From NCBI GenBank assembly GCA_021647205.1, contig JAKIVD010000013.1, forward strand, positions 1-64,000: a stretch of 64,000 nucleotides of DNA, read 5' to 3'. Positions 40,397 through 49,330 of this stretch are shown here, one piece after another (position 1 is the first letter of the stretch; the number at the start of each line of letters is the position of its first letter). The DNA comes from Bacteroidales bacterium (GTDB taxonomy: Bacteria; Bacteroidota; Bacteroidia; Bacteroidales; F082). Both the position numbers and the translations under genes were made by a program. The notes beneath the pieces are model-generated. The model ran no database searches. It was not told the DNA's origin and saw only the letters and a list, made by a program, of their open reading frames with translations.

Positions 40397-42000
40397 CTGA
40401 ATTTGTTTATTTTATATTGAACAAAAGTTGTCCCGCCCCTTTGCTTTTCTTTATGACAAGCTGAGCAGGCTACGTTTATATGTTTTCCGTCAAGCGGGAA
40501 GTGGGTTTTGCTGTGGTCAAATTTACCGGCCTTCCAATTGTTAAAGTCGTGACATTTCATACAATCGGTTTTTCCGTCGATTTCAAACTGGCCGAAATGC
40601 TTGTCGTTGTGGCATTCGTTGCAATTGCCAGTTAAAGTGCCAAAACGCTGCAACTGCTGACCATTGGCAAGGGTTTCAAAATGGCAGGCGCGGCAAGTTG
40701 GGTTTTGGTGTTTGCCTTCTAATTTGTATCCTGTTTTGGCATGGTCAAAGTTGATACTGGCCCATTTGTCCACAGTGTGGCAGCTTTTGCAAGCGGCTTG
40801 AGGATAATATTTTTTATCGATGTATGATTTGTGGATGTCATCGTGGCAGTCGGCACATTTTTCGCCGATATTATTGAATGCCCATTTCTCCTGTTTTTTG
40901 TGACAGGCGAAACACGGTGTTGCGAGGTGTGCGCCTTCCAGTTTAAAGCCACTACTGTTGTGCTTTTCGATACTGAAGCTGAATGATGTGAAGCCCGCAG
41001 TGCTATGGCATTCGGAGCAATCCGGGCTAACGCCTTGTTTCGTAAACTGGCCTTTGTGGTAATCATTGTGGCAATCGGTACAGCGGTTGTGCCGGATATG
41101 GTCTGTAAACTTTGTTTTGTGACATTTCTTGCACTCAACATCCCTGTGCTTGTTTTCCAATTTGAAGTTGGTTTGGTCATGGTTGAAGGACGACATTGAC
41201 TTGATGACATGAAATGATTGTTCGCTGTGGCATTTGGTACAGTTTTGGCCAAACTTGTTGTTGTGGACATCTTTGTGGCAATTGGTACAGGACGCGAAGG
41301 CAATACCTGAAAACTCCTGAAACTTTTTCCCGTTTAGAGTGGTGGTTTTATGACAAAGCCGGCATTCAACATCCCGGTGCTTTCCATGCAGATGAAATTT
41401 TGCGTTGTCGTGGTTGAATGCTGCTGCTGGCTTGAATTTCTGGAAGCCATGACACTGTTTACAATCAGTTGAAAGCGTTTTTTGGTGGTAATCGTCATGG
41501 CAGTTCAGGCAATCGGTATTCAGGCCGAGAAAAGTATTTTTGTTTTTTTTGATTTCTTTGTCACCAATGAATTCCGCTTTGTGGCATTTTTCACACTGCA
41601 ATTTTTCGTGGGCACCCAACAAATCATATCCGGTGAGCGCATGTTTAAAATTGTCTTTGTCGAAACGGATCATTTGAAATTTTCGGCCATGGTGTTCGCT
41701 GTGGCAACTGGTGCACTCCTTGCCGCGAATGTCTGTTGAAACGTGGTAACCTTTCTGTCGGTCGATTTGTTTTTTCAGCGCCTTGTGGCAGGCCAGGCAT
41801 TTTTCGTTGGATACCTTTTCGCCAAGTACATGGCACTTGGTACAATTCGACATACCTTCGAGTGCAGCATGGGCATACGAGAGGTCGCCGGGTGACAATT
41901 GGGCAAGGCTGCTGTTTGTGTACAGGAAATACACAGACAAAACAAAAAACAAACGGACACCCGCTTTCAACAAGCTCATGAAGTTACTTACCTGTTTCAT
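40378..42000 (-). CDS. 20-heme c-type cytochrome
   Basis: 540 residues with a signal peptide (RLFFVLSVYFLYTNSSLAQ). Twenty CxxCH sites are spread evenly from residue ~52 to the very C-terminus, where CENCH are the last five residues. Repeating KHRDVECRLCHK and GKHINVACSACHK segments resemble class III (c3) and cytochrome c7-type modules. Lys-rich, so basic overall. It follows the FAD/Fe-S gene by 1 base and overlaps the 25-heme gene. Likely a periplasmic electron wire accepting electrons from the membrane cytochrome b-like protein. Confidence 0.93.
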   Translation of the reverse strand: MKQVSNFMSLLKAGVRLFFVLSVYFLYTNSSLAQLSPGDLSYAHAALEGMSNCTKCHVLGEKVSNEKCLACHKALKKQIDRQKGYHVSTDIRGKECTSCHSEHHGRKFQMIRFDKDNFKHALTGYDLLGAHEKLQCEKCHKAEFIGDKEIKKNKNTFLGLNTDCLNCHDDYHQKTLSTDCKQCHGFQKFKPAAAFNHDNAKFHLHGKHRDVECRLCHKTTTLNGKKFQEFSGIAFASCTNCHKDVHNNKFGQNCTKCHSEQSFHVIKSMSSFNHDQTNFKLENKHRDVECKKCHKTKFTDHIRHNRCTDCHNDYHKGQFTKQGVSPDCSECHSTAGFTSFSFSIEKHNSSGFKLEGAHLATPCFACHKKQEKWAFNNIGEKCADCHDDIHKSYIDKKYYPQAACKSCHTVDKWASINFDHAKTGYKLEGKHQNPTCRACHFETLANGQQLQRFGTLTGNCNECHNDKHFGQFEIDGKTDCMKCHDFNNWKAGKFDHSKTHFPLDGKHINVACSACHKEKQRGGTTFVQYKINKFRCENCH

Positions 42001-42001
42001 A

Positions 42002-43336
42002 TTACTTATGCTTTAAAACTGTTTCCCCGAATTTCTTGGTAATTTGCAAACCAATCTTCTGTAAAAACTGGGTGGGCAGTTCCCCGCCGGCAAAAATATA
42101 AACAAGGTCATTTGGCAAAGGTTGTCTGCTGTGGTCAAGTGTTGAGCCAAGTATAACCTGATCCTCACTTATGGCAAGCAGGTTTGTATTGAAACGCATT
42201 TCTATTTTTCCCTGTTGAATGGCGGCATTGATCCTTTCGCTGTTTTTCGGTTTTATCCGTTGAAAAGCCTCTTTGCGGTAGGAGAGTGTCACCTTATTTT
42301 GGTCGGCGAGCAACATGGCCGACTCCACGGCAGAATCGCCACCACCGACCACCAGGATGTTTTTTCCTTCAATATCTTCGGGTTCCAGTAATTTGTAAGC
42401 AACCTTTTCTGAGTTTTCCCCGGGCACATTCAGCTTTCTCGGTGTGCCCCGCCGACCAATGGCAAGCAGAACACGGTGGGCGGTGATGTCGGTTTCCTTG
42501 TTGGTACTTATCTTAAAATGCCCGTTCTCAGCAACAATCGATTCAACTTTTGTCTTCTCTTCTATTTTAATCCCGTTCTTGTCAAGGGCCCTGTTCCAGA
42601 GGTCAAGCAAGTCAGCCTTGCTGGTTTCGTACAGTTTTACTTTACCAACCAGTGGCAGGTTCATGGCAGAGGTCATAACTATTTTCGACCTGGGGAAGGT
42701 AAAGACCGTCCCGCCGAGCGAATCCTGCTCCAGGGTAATGCAGCTTAGTTTGTGCTTTTTTGCCGTTAATGAAGCGGATATTCCAGCCGGTCCGGCACCA
42801 ACAACCAAAAGGTCGAAATCGGCCCCGTGCTTTTTCTTTACAGATTTTTCAATGTTTTCAACTGCCTGTTTGCCTTGTTCAACAGCATTCTTGATCAGTC
42901 CCATGCCGCCCAGTTCACCGGCAATAAAAATACCTGGAATATTGGTCTCAAAATTATAATTGACATGGGGGAGTTCAACTCCGCGCTTTTCCGTGCCAAT
43001 GCAAAGTGAAATGGCTTCGGTAGGACAGGCATGGAAACAGGCCCCGTGCCCGATGCAGTGCGAAGCATTGATGGTTGTTGCTTTTCCGTCCTTGATGCCA
43101 AGTATGTCTTTTTCGGGACAAGCGGCAATGCAGGCGCCTGTCTGGATACAGTCGTTGATATCGATGACCGGGTGCAGTGAAACCGGCTCATGAATGCCTG
43201 CTATTTTCGCAACCTTAATTTTTTCGGCAACAATCCGGGAGGCTTTTTTTTGCCTGCGCAGATAAATAATGACCACCAGCAAAATGAGGGCGAACACAAC
43301 TCCGTAAATAGCAATCTCTTCTAATAGAATTTCCAT
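42002..43336 (-). CDS. Membrane-anchored FAD/NAD(P) oxidoreductase with ferredoxin domain
   Basis: From the ATG at 43336 (right after the upstream stop) the protein has 444 residues. One membrane helix at about 9-26 is followed by a ferredoxin-like domain (60-112) and a thioredoxin reductase-like flavoprotein. FAD motif GAGPAG is at 180-185 and a second Rossmann motif VVGGGDSAVESA near 325. The block GIFIAGELGGMGLIKNAVEQG, usually C-terminal in such flavoproteins, lies at 135-155, between the Fe-S and FAD parts. Both ferredoxin motifs lack the second Cys: C63, C69, C73 and C94, C100, C104, with Thr and His at the missing positions. It would link cytoplasmic NAD(P)H or ferredoxin to the cytochrome b-like protein encoded just upstream. 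Confidence 0.88.
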   Translation of the reverse strand: MEILLEEIAIYGVVFALILLVVIIYLRRQKKASRIVAEKIKVAKIAGIHEPVSLHPVIDINDCIQTGACIAACPEKDILGIKDGKATTINASHCIGHGACFHACPTEAISLCIGTEKRGVELPHVNYNFETNIPGIFIAGELGGMGLIKNAVEQGKQAVENIEKSVKKKHGADFDLLVVGAGPAGISASLTAKKHKLSCITLEQDSLGGTVFTFPRSKIVMTSAMNLPLVGKVKLYETSKADLLDLWNRALDKNGIKIEEKTKVESIVAENGHFKISTNKETDITAHRVLLAIGRRGTPRKLNVPGENSEKVAYKLLEPEDIEGKNILVVGGGDSAVESAMLLADQNKVTLSYRKEAFQRIKPKNSERINAAIQQGKIEMRFNTNLLAISEDQVILGSTLDHSRQPLPNDLVYIFAGGELPTQFLQKIGLQITKKFGETVLKHK

Positions 43337-43337
43337 T

Positions 43338-44207
43338 TTAAAAAATCCAACGGTAGCCAAGAGTGAGCGTTACAATAACATGAATAATCATGATAACGAG
43401 CATAATAATGGCAAAAGGCAAGTGGGCAACATGCCAGTGCTTAAATAAATTCTGCATGGTTGTCAGGCGATCGATGCGGCGGTTGAGCGAAATTTCGTTG
43501 TTCACCAGTTTTACGATTTTTCTGGTTTCGGCCCGGCTCAGTTTATTCCGCTTCAAAACAGATTTTATTTTGTAGAGGTTCTGCTTGTCTTCAATGTATT
43601 TTTTTGTATATCTGATAAAAATATTTTTGTGGTAAACATCGACTCTTTTTTTTGTTGACTCCACGATGGTGGAGTAACTCTCCTCATTCAGCTTGTAATC
43701 GTTACGAAGTATCCCGCCAATATCTGTTTTCATTTCCCTGACCTCGCTTAAGCTAAGTTCGCGCCCTTCGATAGTTCTTGGTATTTGTATGTATATAAAA
43801 CGTCCGATTACCCCACTGGCAAACACGGCCACCATGCTCCAGAAACTGATTGAGACCAATCCGCCAAATTTAAAGGAAGTGTGAAAAAGTACCAGGATGG
43901 GGCCCAGTGTGCACAAGAAGATATGAAATTCGAGCCAGTGCTTCAACAGTCCCCAACGGGAAAAAGCCTTTGCCCTTTTCCTTAACATGTAGGTGCCAAC
44001 CCCGATGAACATGAACAAAGAGCCAGCAATACCCAGACCGTGCCCGATGGCACCACTTGACTTCATTGCTTGATAATCAGGATGGTAAAAGCGCTCTTCG
44101 ATACTGGTATTGTAAAATGAGCTGCCTTTAAGAATCAGTAATAAGGTTACGACGATGACAATGGTGGTCATTGTTGCAATGAAGAGGAAGTGCGTTGTTC
44201 TCGACAT
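43338..44207 (-). CDS. Membrane cytochrome b-like protein of the multiheme operon
   Basis: 289 residues with about five membrane helices: 8-27, 54-74, 88-110, 118-140 and 262-284. Histidines inside or near the helices (H56, H90, H95, H109, H257, H259, H262, H276) could bind b-type hemes, as in di-heme cytochrome b557/NarI-like proteins. A long charged cytoplasmic segment (~145-255) separates helices 4 and 5. It is the first gene of the five-gene operon, with its own promoter at 44242-44270, and its stop lies 1 base before the next ATG. It probably moves electrons across the inner membrane to the multiheme proteins, perhaps through quinol. No exact family was recognised. Confidence 0.75.
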   Translation of the reverse strand: MSRTTHFLFIATMTTIVIVVTLLLILKGSSFYNTSIEERFYHPDYQAMKSSGAIGHGLGIAGSLFMFIGVGTYMLRKRAKAFSRWGLLKHWLEFHIFLCTLGPILVLFHTSFKFGGLVSISFWSMVAVFASGVIGRFIYIQIPRTIEGRELSLSEVREMKTDIGGILRNDYKLNEESYSTIVESTKKRVDVYHKNIFIRYTKKYIEDKQNLYKIKSVLKRNKLSRAETRKIVKLVNNEISLNRRIDRLTTMQNLFKHWHVAHLPFAIIMLVIMIIHVIVTLTLGYRWIF

Positions 44208-44241
44208 TCTTAATTCAAATGAGGTTTTAGTTAAGCAACTA

Positions 44242-44270
44242 CAAAAGTATAAAAACAGTCATAATTCAAA
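44242..44270 (-). promoter_or_regulatory. Promoter of the multiheme cytochrome operon
   Basis: On the minus strand TACTTTTG (44249-44242) is a TAnnTTTG match, and TTTG (44270-44267) sits 17 bases upstream as a possible -33 element. The 5' untranslated leader would be about 28 bases. Confidence 0.55.
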
Positions 44271-44294
44271 GGGTAAATTGGCATTTAATCTTAA

Positions 44295-44444
44295 TCCCGG
44301 TTTGAAGAGCGGTACGGAAATGCTGATTTTCCGAATAACTTGTTGTTCGAGCGCAGCTTACTGATATTGCCCCACAACGAAGAAAAACGCATGATAAAGG
44401 AATTCCTCAGTAAAAACCAAAAAAAGATTTCTGCAATTGCATAA
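44295..44444 (+). pseudogene. Gene remnant, possibly C-terminal tail of a DegT/DnrJ aminotransferase
   Basis: A 49-codon open stretch without a start codon ends at TAA 44442-44444. Its translation (RFEERYGNADFPNN, then LLFERSLLILPHNEEKRMI) reads like the end of a DegT/DnrJ/EryC1-type aminotransferase, where a motif of the sort FP-A-x-L-x-E-x-x-L-x-LP precedes the last helix. Upstream there is a stop and no continuation. The stretch sits on the opposite strand to both flanking genes. It may be a decayed relic; the family assignment is tentative. Confidence 0.3.
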
Positions 44445-44497
44445 CAGGCAAGTTGCAATATTAGAAATAATAGTAAGGCATAATTGTATCTTCCTCT

Positions 44498-46018
44498 TCA
44501 TTCTGCCAGGCCGGCATCATGCTTTTTGTATTCCCTCATTTGTTCGGTCGGTTCAATAATTGAAAAGCCTTTCCATAATTTGTCGTCAAACTGATCGACA
44601 TAAATTATCTCCATACTTTCTTTTTGCTCAACATCCGCAAATTGGTTGTCAGAAATCCCCGTATCATCCAAAATCAAAAATTCAACAGATTCTTCAGAAT
44701 TGACCCTGAACTCGACACCAACTTTAATCTCGTTGAGTTTTTTATCAAAAAGGAAGCTTTCCCTTTTTTTCAACAAAGCCACATTTCTGTCGAAACTGAT
44801 GAAAGTGCCTGTTTTTTGGGAGAAATATTTCAGCCCGTAATTATCCTGATTTTTTTCAAAATAAATTGATCCGCTAAAATAATTTTCGGTATATCCCACG
44901 CCAAAAAGATGGATGTCCCTGCCTGTTTTTTCAGGGGCATATTCGTAATCAGCCCTGATTAAAGCATAAGTGGTTGTTGAAATATATACCCTTCCGATAT
45001 ATTTCCCGTTTCTTTTCGGTGTGAAATCGATGATGTAAACATCTTCCCCGTTTACGCTGGTTCCCCCCACAAGGGTGAAGTTGTATTTTCCGGTTTTGTG
45101 CAAGAATTCCCATTGGTCCTTATCCTCCAACAATGTATAATTCAACTGTTGTTCCACACCTTTGCGAAAATAGTAGAGCCTTTTGTTGTTCAGGGTATCA
45201 GCCCCTGATTTCTCTTCGTTATCCTCCATATCAATCTTCTGGCCAAAAATTCCACTTTTTACTTTCCAGTATTCTTTTTCCCCAGTGTCGTTAAATAAGT
45301 CTTCAAAAACGGATTCCAATTGTTCCAGTTCTGCCATGTCCTTTTCTTTCAGGGAAACAGCCCTGATGGCCTCAATTTTAAGGCTTAGTGAGTCCCCGTC
45401 ATTGTTAGTAAAATAGAGGTTCCCCAAAAAATCGGTATAGGAAGTTGAATGCTCAGGTGTAGCTGTCTCTGCCAGTTTTATCAAGTCTTCATCCAGCTGT
45501 GAAAATGAGCTCTTCTTTAATTTTAGCTTGTTACCGATATCATAGGTATTTCGTTCACGGATAAATGCCTGCTTCCTGCTCGTCGTTCTTCTATAATTTG
45601 AGTCTTTGTTCATCAATACTTTTTTCACGATTGATTCAGCACCAGGGGCATTCCCAAAGATTAAAGTTTCACTCAAATTGATAATGTCTTCTTTTAGATA
45701 AACGACCGAAGAGCTGTCTAATTCGCCTATTGTTATGTTCCTGGTCTTGTAACCGATGTATTGAAAACGTACAGTGTCAGTTTTGTTGAGGTCTGAAATG
45801 CTTAACGCGAAGCGTCCCTTCTCGTTGGTAATTACACCTTTGTTTCTATGCAAAACAAGAACTGTTGCGTACTGGAGGGGAATATGTTCATCGATGTCAA
45901 GAACAACCCCTTTTAGCTCCCCGGCTGCATTGGTTATTGAGTCCTGCTTTGTTTGCGGGTAGCCATCAACAATTGGTATCAAAGCAATAAATGCGGATAA
46001 TAAGACTGCTCCCCTCAT
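44498..46018 (-). CDS. Exported protein with carboxypeptidase-regulatory-like domain
   Basis: From the ATG at 46018 the protein has 506 residues with a signal peptide (AVLLSAFIALIPIVDG). Residues ~35-110 form a CarboxypepD_reg-like domain (GELKGVVLDIDEHIPLQYATVLVL, FQYIGYKTRNITIG). The rest (~125-500) is a beta-rich region resembling the N-terminal half of DUF5686-type proteins (SIVKKVLMNKDSNYRR, FTPKRNGKYIGRVYISTTTYALIRADYEY). The codon at 46021 is TTG in the same frame and is less likely as start. It is probably periplasmic or outer-membrane-associated; function unknown. Confidence 0.7.
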   Translation of the reverse strand: MRGAVLLSAFIALIPIVDGYPQTKQDSITNAAGELKGVVLDIDEHIPLQYATVLVLHRNKGVITNEKGRFALSISDLNKTDTVRFQYIGYKTRNITIGELDSSSVVYLKEDIINLSETLIFGNAPGAESIVKKVLMNKDSNYRRTTSRKQAFIRERNTYDIGNKLKLKKSSFSQLDEDLIKLAETATPEHSTSYTDFLGNLYFTNNDGDSLSLKIEAIRAVSLKEKDMAELEQLESVFEDLFNDTGEKEYWKVKSGIFGQKIDMEDNEEKSGADTLNNKRLYYFRKGVEQQLNYTLLEDKDQWEFLHKTGKYNFTLVGGTSVNGEDVYIIDFTPKRNGKYIGRVYISTTTYALIRADYEYAPEKTGRDIHLFGVGYTENYFSGSIYFEKNQDNYGLKYFSQKTGTFISFDRNVALLKKRESFLFDKKLNEIKVGVEFRVNSEESVEFLILDDTGISDNQFADVEQKESMEIIYVDQFDDKLWKGFSIIEPTEQMREYKKHDAGLAE

Positions 46019-46045
46019 CAACTTTGCGATTATAATATGGTTTAC

Positions 46046-46072
46046 AAAAAAACCACCCCTAATAGAGTGGTT
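46046..46072 (-). terminator. Terminator after tRNA-Arg
   Basis: On the minus strand AACCAC (46072-46067) pairs with GTGGTT (46056-46051), followed by a T-run (46052-46046). It lies 5 bases past the tRNA 3' end. Confidence 0.75.
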
Positions 46073-46077
46073 CTTTG

Positions 46078-46151
46078 TGATCCCGGCAGGACTCGAACCT
46101 GCGACCCGCAGCTTAGAAGGCTGCTGCTCTATCCAGCTGAGCTACGAGACC
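46078..46151 (-). tRNA. tRNA-Arg (anticodon TCT)
   Basis: A 74-base cloverleaf. Acceptor GGTCTCG pairs with CGGGATC (two G-U pairs). The D arm GCTCAGCTGGATAGAGC and the T arm with GGTTCGAGTCC are canonical. The anticodon loop CTTCTAA gives anticodon TCT (positions 46117-46115), reading AGA. The 3' CCA is not encoded. The gene overlaps no other feature. Confidence 0.95.
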
Positions 46152-46184
46152 ATTTTGCGGCGGCAAAGGTACAACAAATCAAAA

Positions 46185-49115
46185 TCAAACCAAAGCCTCA
46201 AAAAGAATTTCAACAGGATGCAGGGCAGTGCGTTCGGTGCCATCTTTGATTTGGTGGCGGCAGGAAGTGCCGGGGGCTGCGATGAGGGTTTCTTTGCCGG
46301 CACTGCGGATTGCAGGAAACAGTACCAGTTCGCCCACTTTCATCGAGATTTCATAATGCTCTTTTTCAAAACCAAACGAACCGGCCATGCCACAGCAGCC
46401 CGAGGGGATTTCTTCAACATTGTAGTTTTCAGGGAAGCCGAGGATGAACAGGGTAGGGGCAGTGGAGGCCAGTGATTTCTGGTGGCAGTGCCCGTGCAGT
46501 TTGATGTGTTTTGAAGCTGTCGAAAATTGCTCCTTCCTGATTTTTCCTGCTTTCATTTCCCGCTCTAAAAATTCATCAATCATCAGTGCGTTTTTACCCA
46601 AAGTCCGGGCTTCTTTTACTGCCGAAGCAGGGACCAGTTCGGGGTACTCATCGCGGAAGCTTAATATCGCAGAAGGTTCGATACCAACCAGCGGGCTTGT
46701 TGCTGAAACAATATTCTTGAGCATTTCCACATTTTTAGTGGCCAGCGCTTTCGCTTTCTTCACCAGGCCTTTGGATAAATAAGTCCGGGCACTTTCAAGG
46801 TGTTTCGGGATAATGACTTCATAGCCGAGTCTGGTCAATAATCGAATCGCTTTGATGCCGATGTCGGTATCGTTAAAACGGGTGAATTCGTCATTGAACA
46901 AATAGACTTTTCCATTGGGGTGCTTTTCCTTTTTTGTTTCTTTTTGGGAAGAGAACCATTTTTCGAGCGGCTTTTTGCTGAGGAGGGGAAATTGCCGTTT
47001 GGGGGTAAATCCCATCAGTTTCGCGGTGAGTTTTGAGAGGAAAGGATTGCTGTTCACAAAATTGTACATCCCCGGGAAATAGCTGCCCAGTTTGTTCACT
47101 TTGGCAATGTTGGCAATCAGCCGGGTACGCAGCGGAACGCCATTGGATTCATAATAATGTTGCAGGAATTCCGCTTTCATCTTGGCCACGTCCACGCTCG
47201 ATGGGCATTCTGATTTACAGGCTTTGCAGGACAGGCAAAGGTCGAGGGAATCGTAAATTTCCTGGTGGTCAAAGGGATTCTCCTTGTCAGAATTGGTCAA
47301 AAACTCCCGCAAGATATTTGAGCGTGCCCGTGTCGAATGGCTTTCGTCGCGGGTGGCCATATAACTCGGGCACATGGTCCCGCCCATGATTTCTGTTTTG
47401 CGGCAAGCCCCGGTACCATTGCATTTTTCGGCGGCACGCAAAATGCCGAGGTCTTTCGAAAAATCAAAAAAGGTTTTGAATTCACGGGTTTTCTTGCCGG
47501 GAACATAGCGCAGGCTGCTGTTCATTTTCGGGGTATCGACAATTTTTCCCGGATTGAAAATACTGTCAGGATCCCATGTTTGCTTGATTTCCTTCAGCAA
47601 GCGGTAATTGTTTTCCCCAATCATTAAGGGGATAAATTCACCCCGCAAACGGCCATCACCATGCTCACCACTCAAAGACCCCTTGTATTTTTTAACGAGA
47701 ACAGCCGTGTCCTTCGCAATCTGGTGAAACAGTTCAACATCTCTTTCATCCTTTAGGTTGAGGATGGGGCGCAGGTGCAGTTCGCCCGTAGAAATATGCG
47801 CATAATACACGCACTCTTTCCCGTGCCGCCGGAGCATTTGTTCAAATTCTTCGATGTATTCGGGTAGCAATTTGGGGCTTACGGCCGTATCTTCGATAAC
47901 GGCCACCGGTTTGGCATCGCCCGGCATATTGCTGAGGATGCCCAAGCCTGCTTTTCTCAAATCCCAGACCTTTTTGATGTCTTTGCCGCTGACTTCAGGA
48001 AAATGAAAGCCCATTTGTCCGGCCTTCATTTCCGTTACCATCGCAGCTACTTTCGACTTGATTATTTCACGACTGTTTTCTGCAAACTCAACAATTAAAA
48101 TTGCCCCCGGATCGCCCTCCACAAAAAAGCGGTTTTCTTTTTGTCCGAGACTTTCTTTGGTCAGGTCGAGGATAACTTTATCCATCAATTCGATGGCAAC
48201 CGGCTGGTGTTTTAAGGCAATCAGGTTGGCCTTCAAAGCTTCTGCAATCGTTTTGTGGTGCACACAAACCAGCACTTTTTCCTTTGGGGGTAGGTCCGCC
48301 AGATTGAGTTTGATTTCAGTCGTAAAAGCCAGGGTGCCTTCCGAGCCTGCCAATAACTTTGCGAAATTAAAAGCTTCGCCCTCTGCGGTAAATGGTTCTG
48401 CATCCAAAAGCAGGTCGATGGCATAACCGGTATTTCTCCGCCGCAGTGATTTGTCGGGGTATTCACGAAGTATTTCTTCCTGATTGTTTTTGTTGGAAAG
48501 TATGCTGTTGATCTGTTGGTAAATCTCTCCTTCAAGATTTTCTGTTTGGCACTTGTCTTCAAATTCCTTTTTTGACAATGCTTTGAAAACAGCTTCAGAG
48601 CCGTCACTCAAAAATGCTTTTACTTCGAGGGTGTGGTCGCGGGTACTTCCGTAAACCAAAGAGTGCGCTCCACAGGCATTGTTGCCCAACATCCCGCCCA
48701 TCATGCAGCGGTTGGATGTGGAGGTTTCGGGGCCGAAGAACAAAGCTTTGGGGGCAAGCAATTGGTTGAGTTCATCCAGAATGACACCCGGCTCAACCCT
48801 CACCCATTTTTCCTCTTCGTTGACTTCAAGAATGCGTGTCATGTGCTTGGAAACATCGATAACAATTCCGCCACCAACTACCTGTCCGGCCAGTGAAGTT
48901 CCGGCTGTACGGGGGATGATGGAAGTTTTGTTTTCCTTCGCAAAGCGGATGAGCTTTTGAATGTCTTCCTTGCTTTTCGGGTAAGTTACGGCCAGTGGTT
49001 TTTCACGGTAGGCCGAGGCATCGGTGGCGTATATCAGGCGGATGGATTCATCGAATAGGATTTCCCCTTCAAATGTGGCTTTTAAGGCGTCCAGATTTTT
49101 ATACAGTTTTTCCAT
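46185..49115 (-). CDS. YdiJ-like FAD-linked dehydrogenase with Fe-S and CCG domains
   Basis: From the ATG at 49115 the protein has 976 residues. Order of domains: FAD-binding PCMH (PRTAGTSLAGQVVGGGIVIDVS near 70-91), FAD-linked oxidase C-terminal domain (~280-520, ending DPDSIFNPGKIV), a first Cys group CNGTGACRK ... GGTMCPSY with HSTRARSNILRE, a 4Fe-4S motif CLSCKACKSECP, and CCG-type cysteine clusters (HGHCHQKSL and PSGCCGMAGSFG). This layout is that of YdiJ, a D-2-hydroxyglutarate or D-lactate dehydrogenase feeding the quinone pool. The substrate cannot be settled here. The frame is open 9 codons further to 49142. Confidence 0.9.
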   Translation of the reverse strand: MEKLYKNLDALKATFEGEILFDESIRLIYATDASAYREKPLAVTYPKSKEDIQKLIRFAKENKTSIIPRTAGTSLAGQVVGGGIVIDVSKHMTRILEVNEEEKWVRVEPGVILDELNQLLAPKALFFGPETSTSNRCMMGGMLGNNACGAHSLVYGSTRDHTLEVKAFLSDGSEAVFKALSKKEFEDKCQTENLEGEIYQQINSILSNKNNQEEILREYPDKSLRRRNTGYAIDLLLDAEPFTAEGEAFNFAKLLAGSEGTLAFTTEIKLNLADLPPKEKVLVCVHHKTIAEALKANLIALKHQPVAIELMDKVILDLTKESLGQKENRFFVEGDPGAILIVEFAENSREIIKSKVAAMVTEMKAGQMGFHFPEVSGKDIKKVWDLRKAGLGILSNMPGDAKPVAVIEDTAVSPKLLPEYIEEFEQMLRRHGKECVYYAHISTGELHLRPILNLKDERDVELFHQIAKDTAVLVKKYKGSLSGEHGDGRLRGEFIPLMIGENNYRLLKEIKQTWDPDSIFNPGKIVDTPKMNSSLRYVPGKKTREFKTFFDFSKDLGILRAAEKCNGTGACRKTEIMGGTMCPSYMATRDESHSTRARSNILREFLTNSDKENPFDHQEIYDSLDLCLSCKACKSECPSSVDVAKMKAEFLQHYYESNGVPLRTRLIANIAKVNKLGSYFPGMYNFVNSNPFLSKLTAKLMGFTPKRQFPLLSKKPLEKWFSSQKETKKEKHPNGKVYLFNDEFTRFNDTDIGIKAIRLLTRLGYEVIIPKHLESARTYLSKGLVKKAKALATKNVEMLKNIVSATSPLVGIEPSAILSFRDEYPELVPASAVKEARTLGKNALMIDEFLEREMKAGKIRKEQFSTASKHIKLHGHCHQKSLASTAPTLFILGFPENYNVEEIPSGCCGMAGSFGFEKEHYEISMKVGELVLFPAIRSAGKETLIAAPGTSCRHQIKDGTERTALHPVEILFEALV

Positions 49116-49190
49116 GCCGGCTTGTTGATTTGCAAATATCAAATATTAATCGATGCGGTATGATGAATAGGATAATTTGTAATAGAGAAT

Positions 49191-49328
49191 CAACCTTCCA
49201 GCGTCCGGAAGGACCTGGAAGCGTTGTTACTAAAACTGTCAGGTTATTTATAAATTGACTCAGGCTCAATCAATAAATCGCCTGCTATACTCAGACGCTT
49301 CCAGGAGCAATCATGCTGGAGGGTCTTT
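49191..49328. repeat. Inverted pair of dispersed palindromic elements
   Basis: A direct copy at 49191-49227 has arms CTTCCAG (49195-49201) and CTGGAAG (49215-49221). A reverse copy at 49291-49327 has arms CTTCCAG (49298-49304) and CTGGAGG (49316-49322) and begins, read on the minus strand, about 4 bases after the lplA stop. The ~60 bases between the two hold nothing else recognisable. Confidence 0.75.
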
Positions 49329-49330
49329 GA

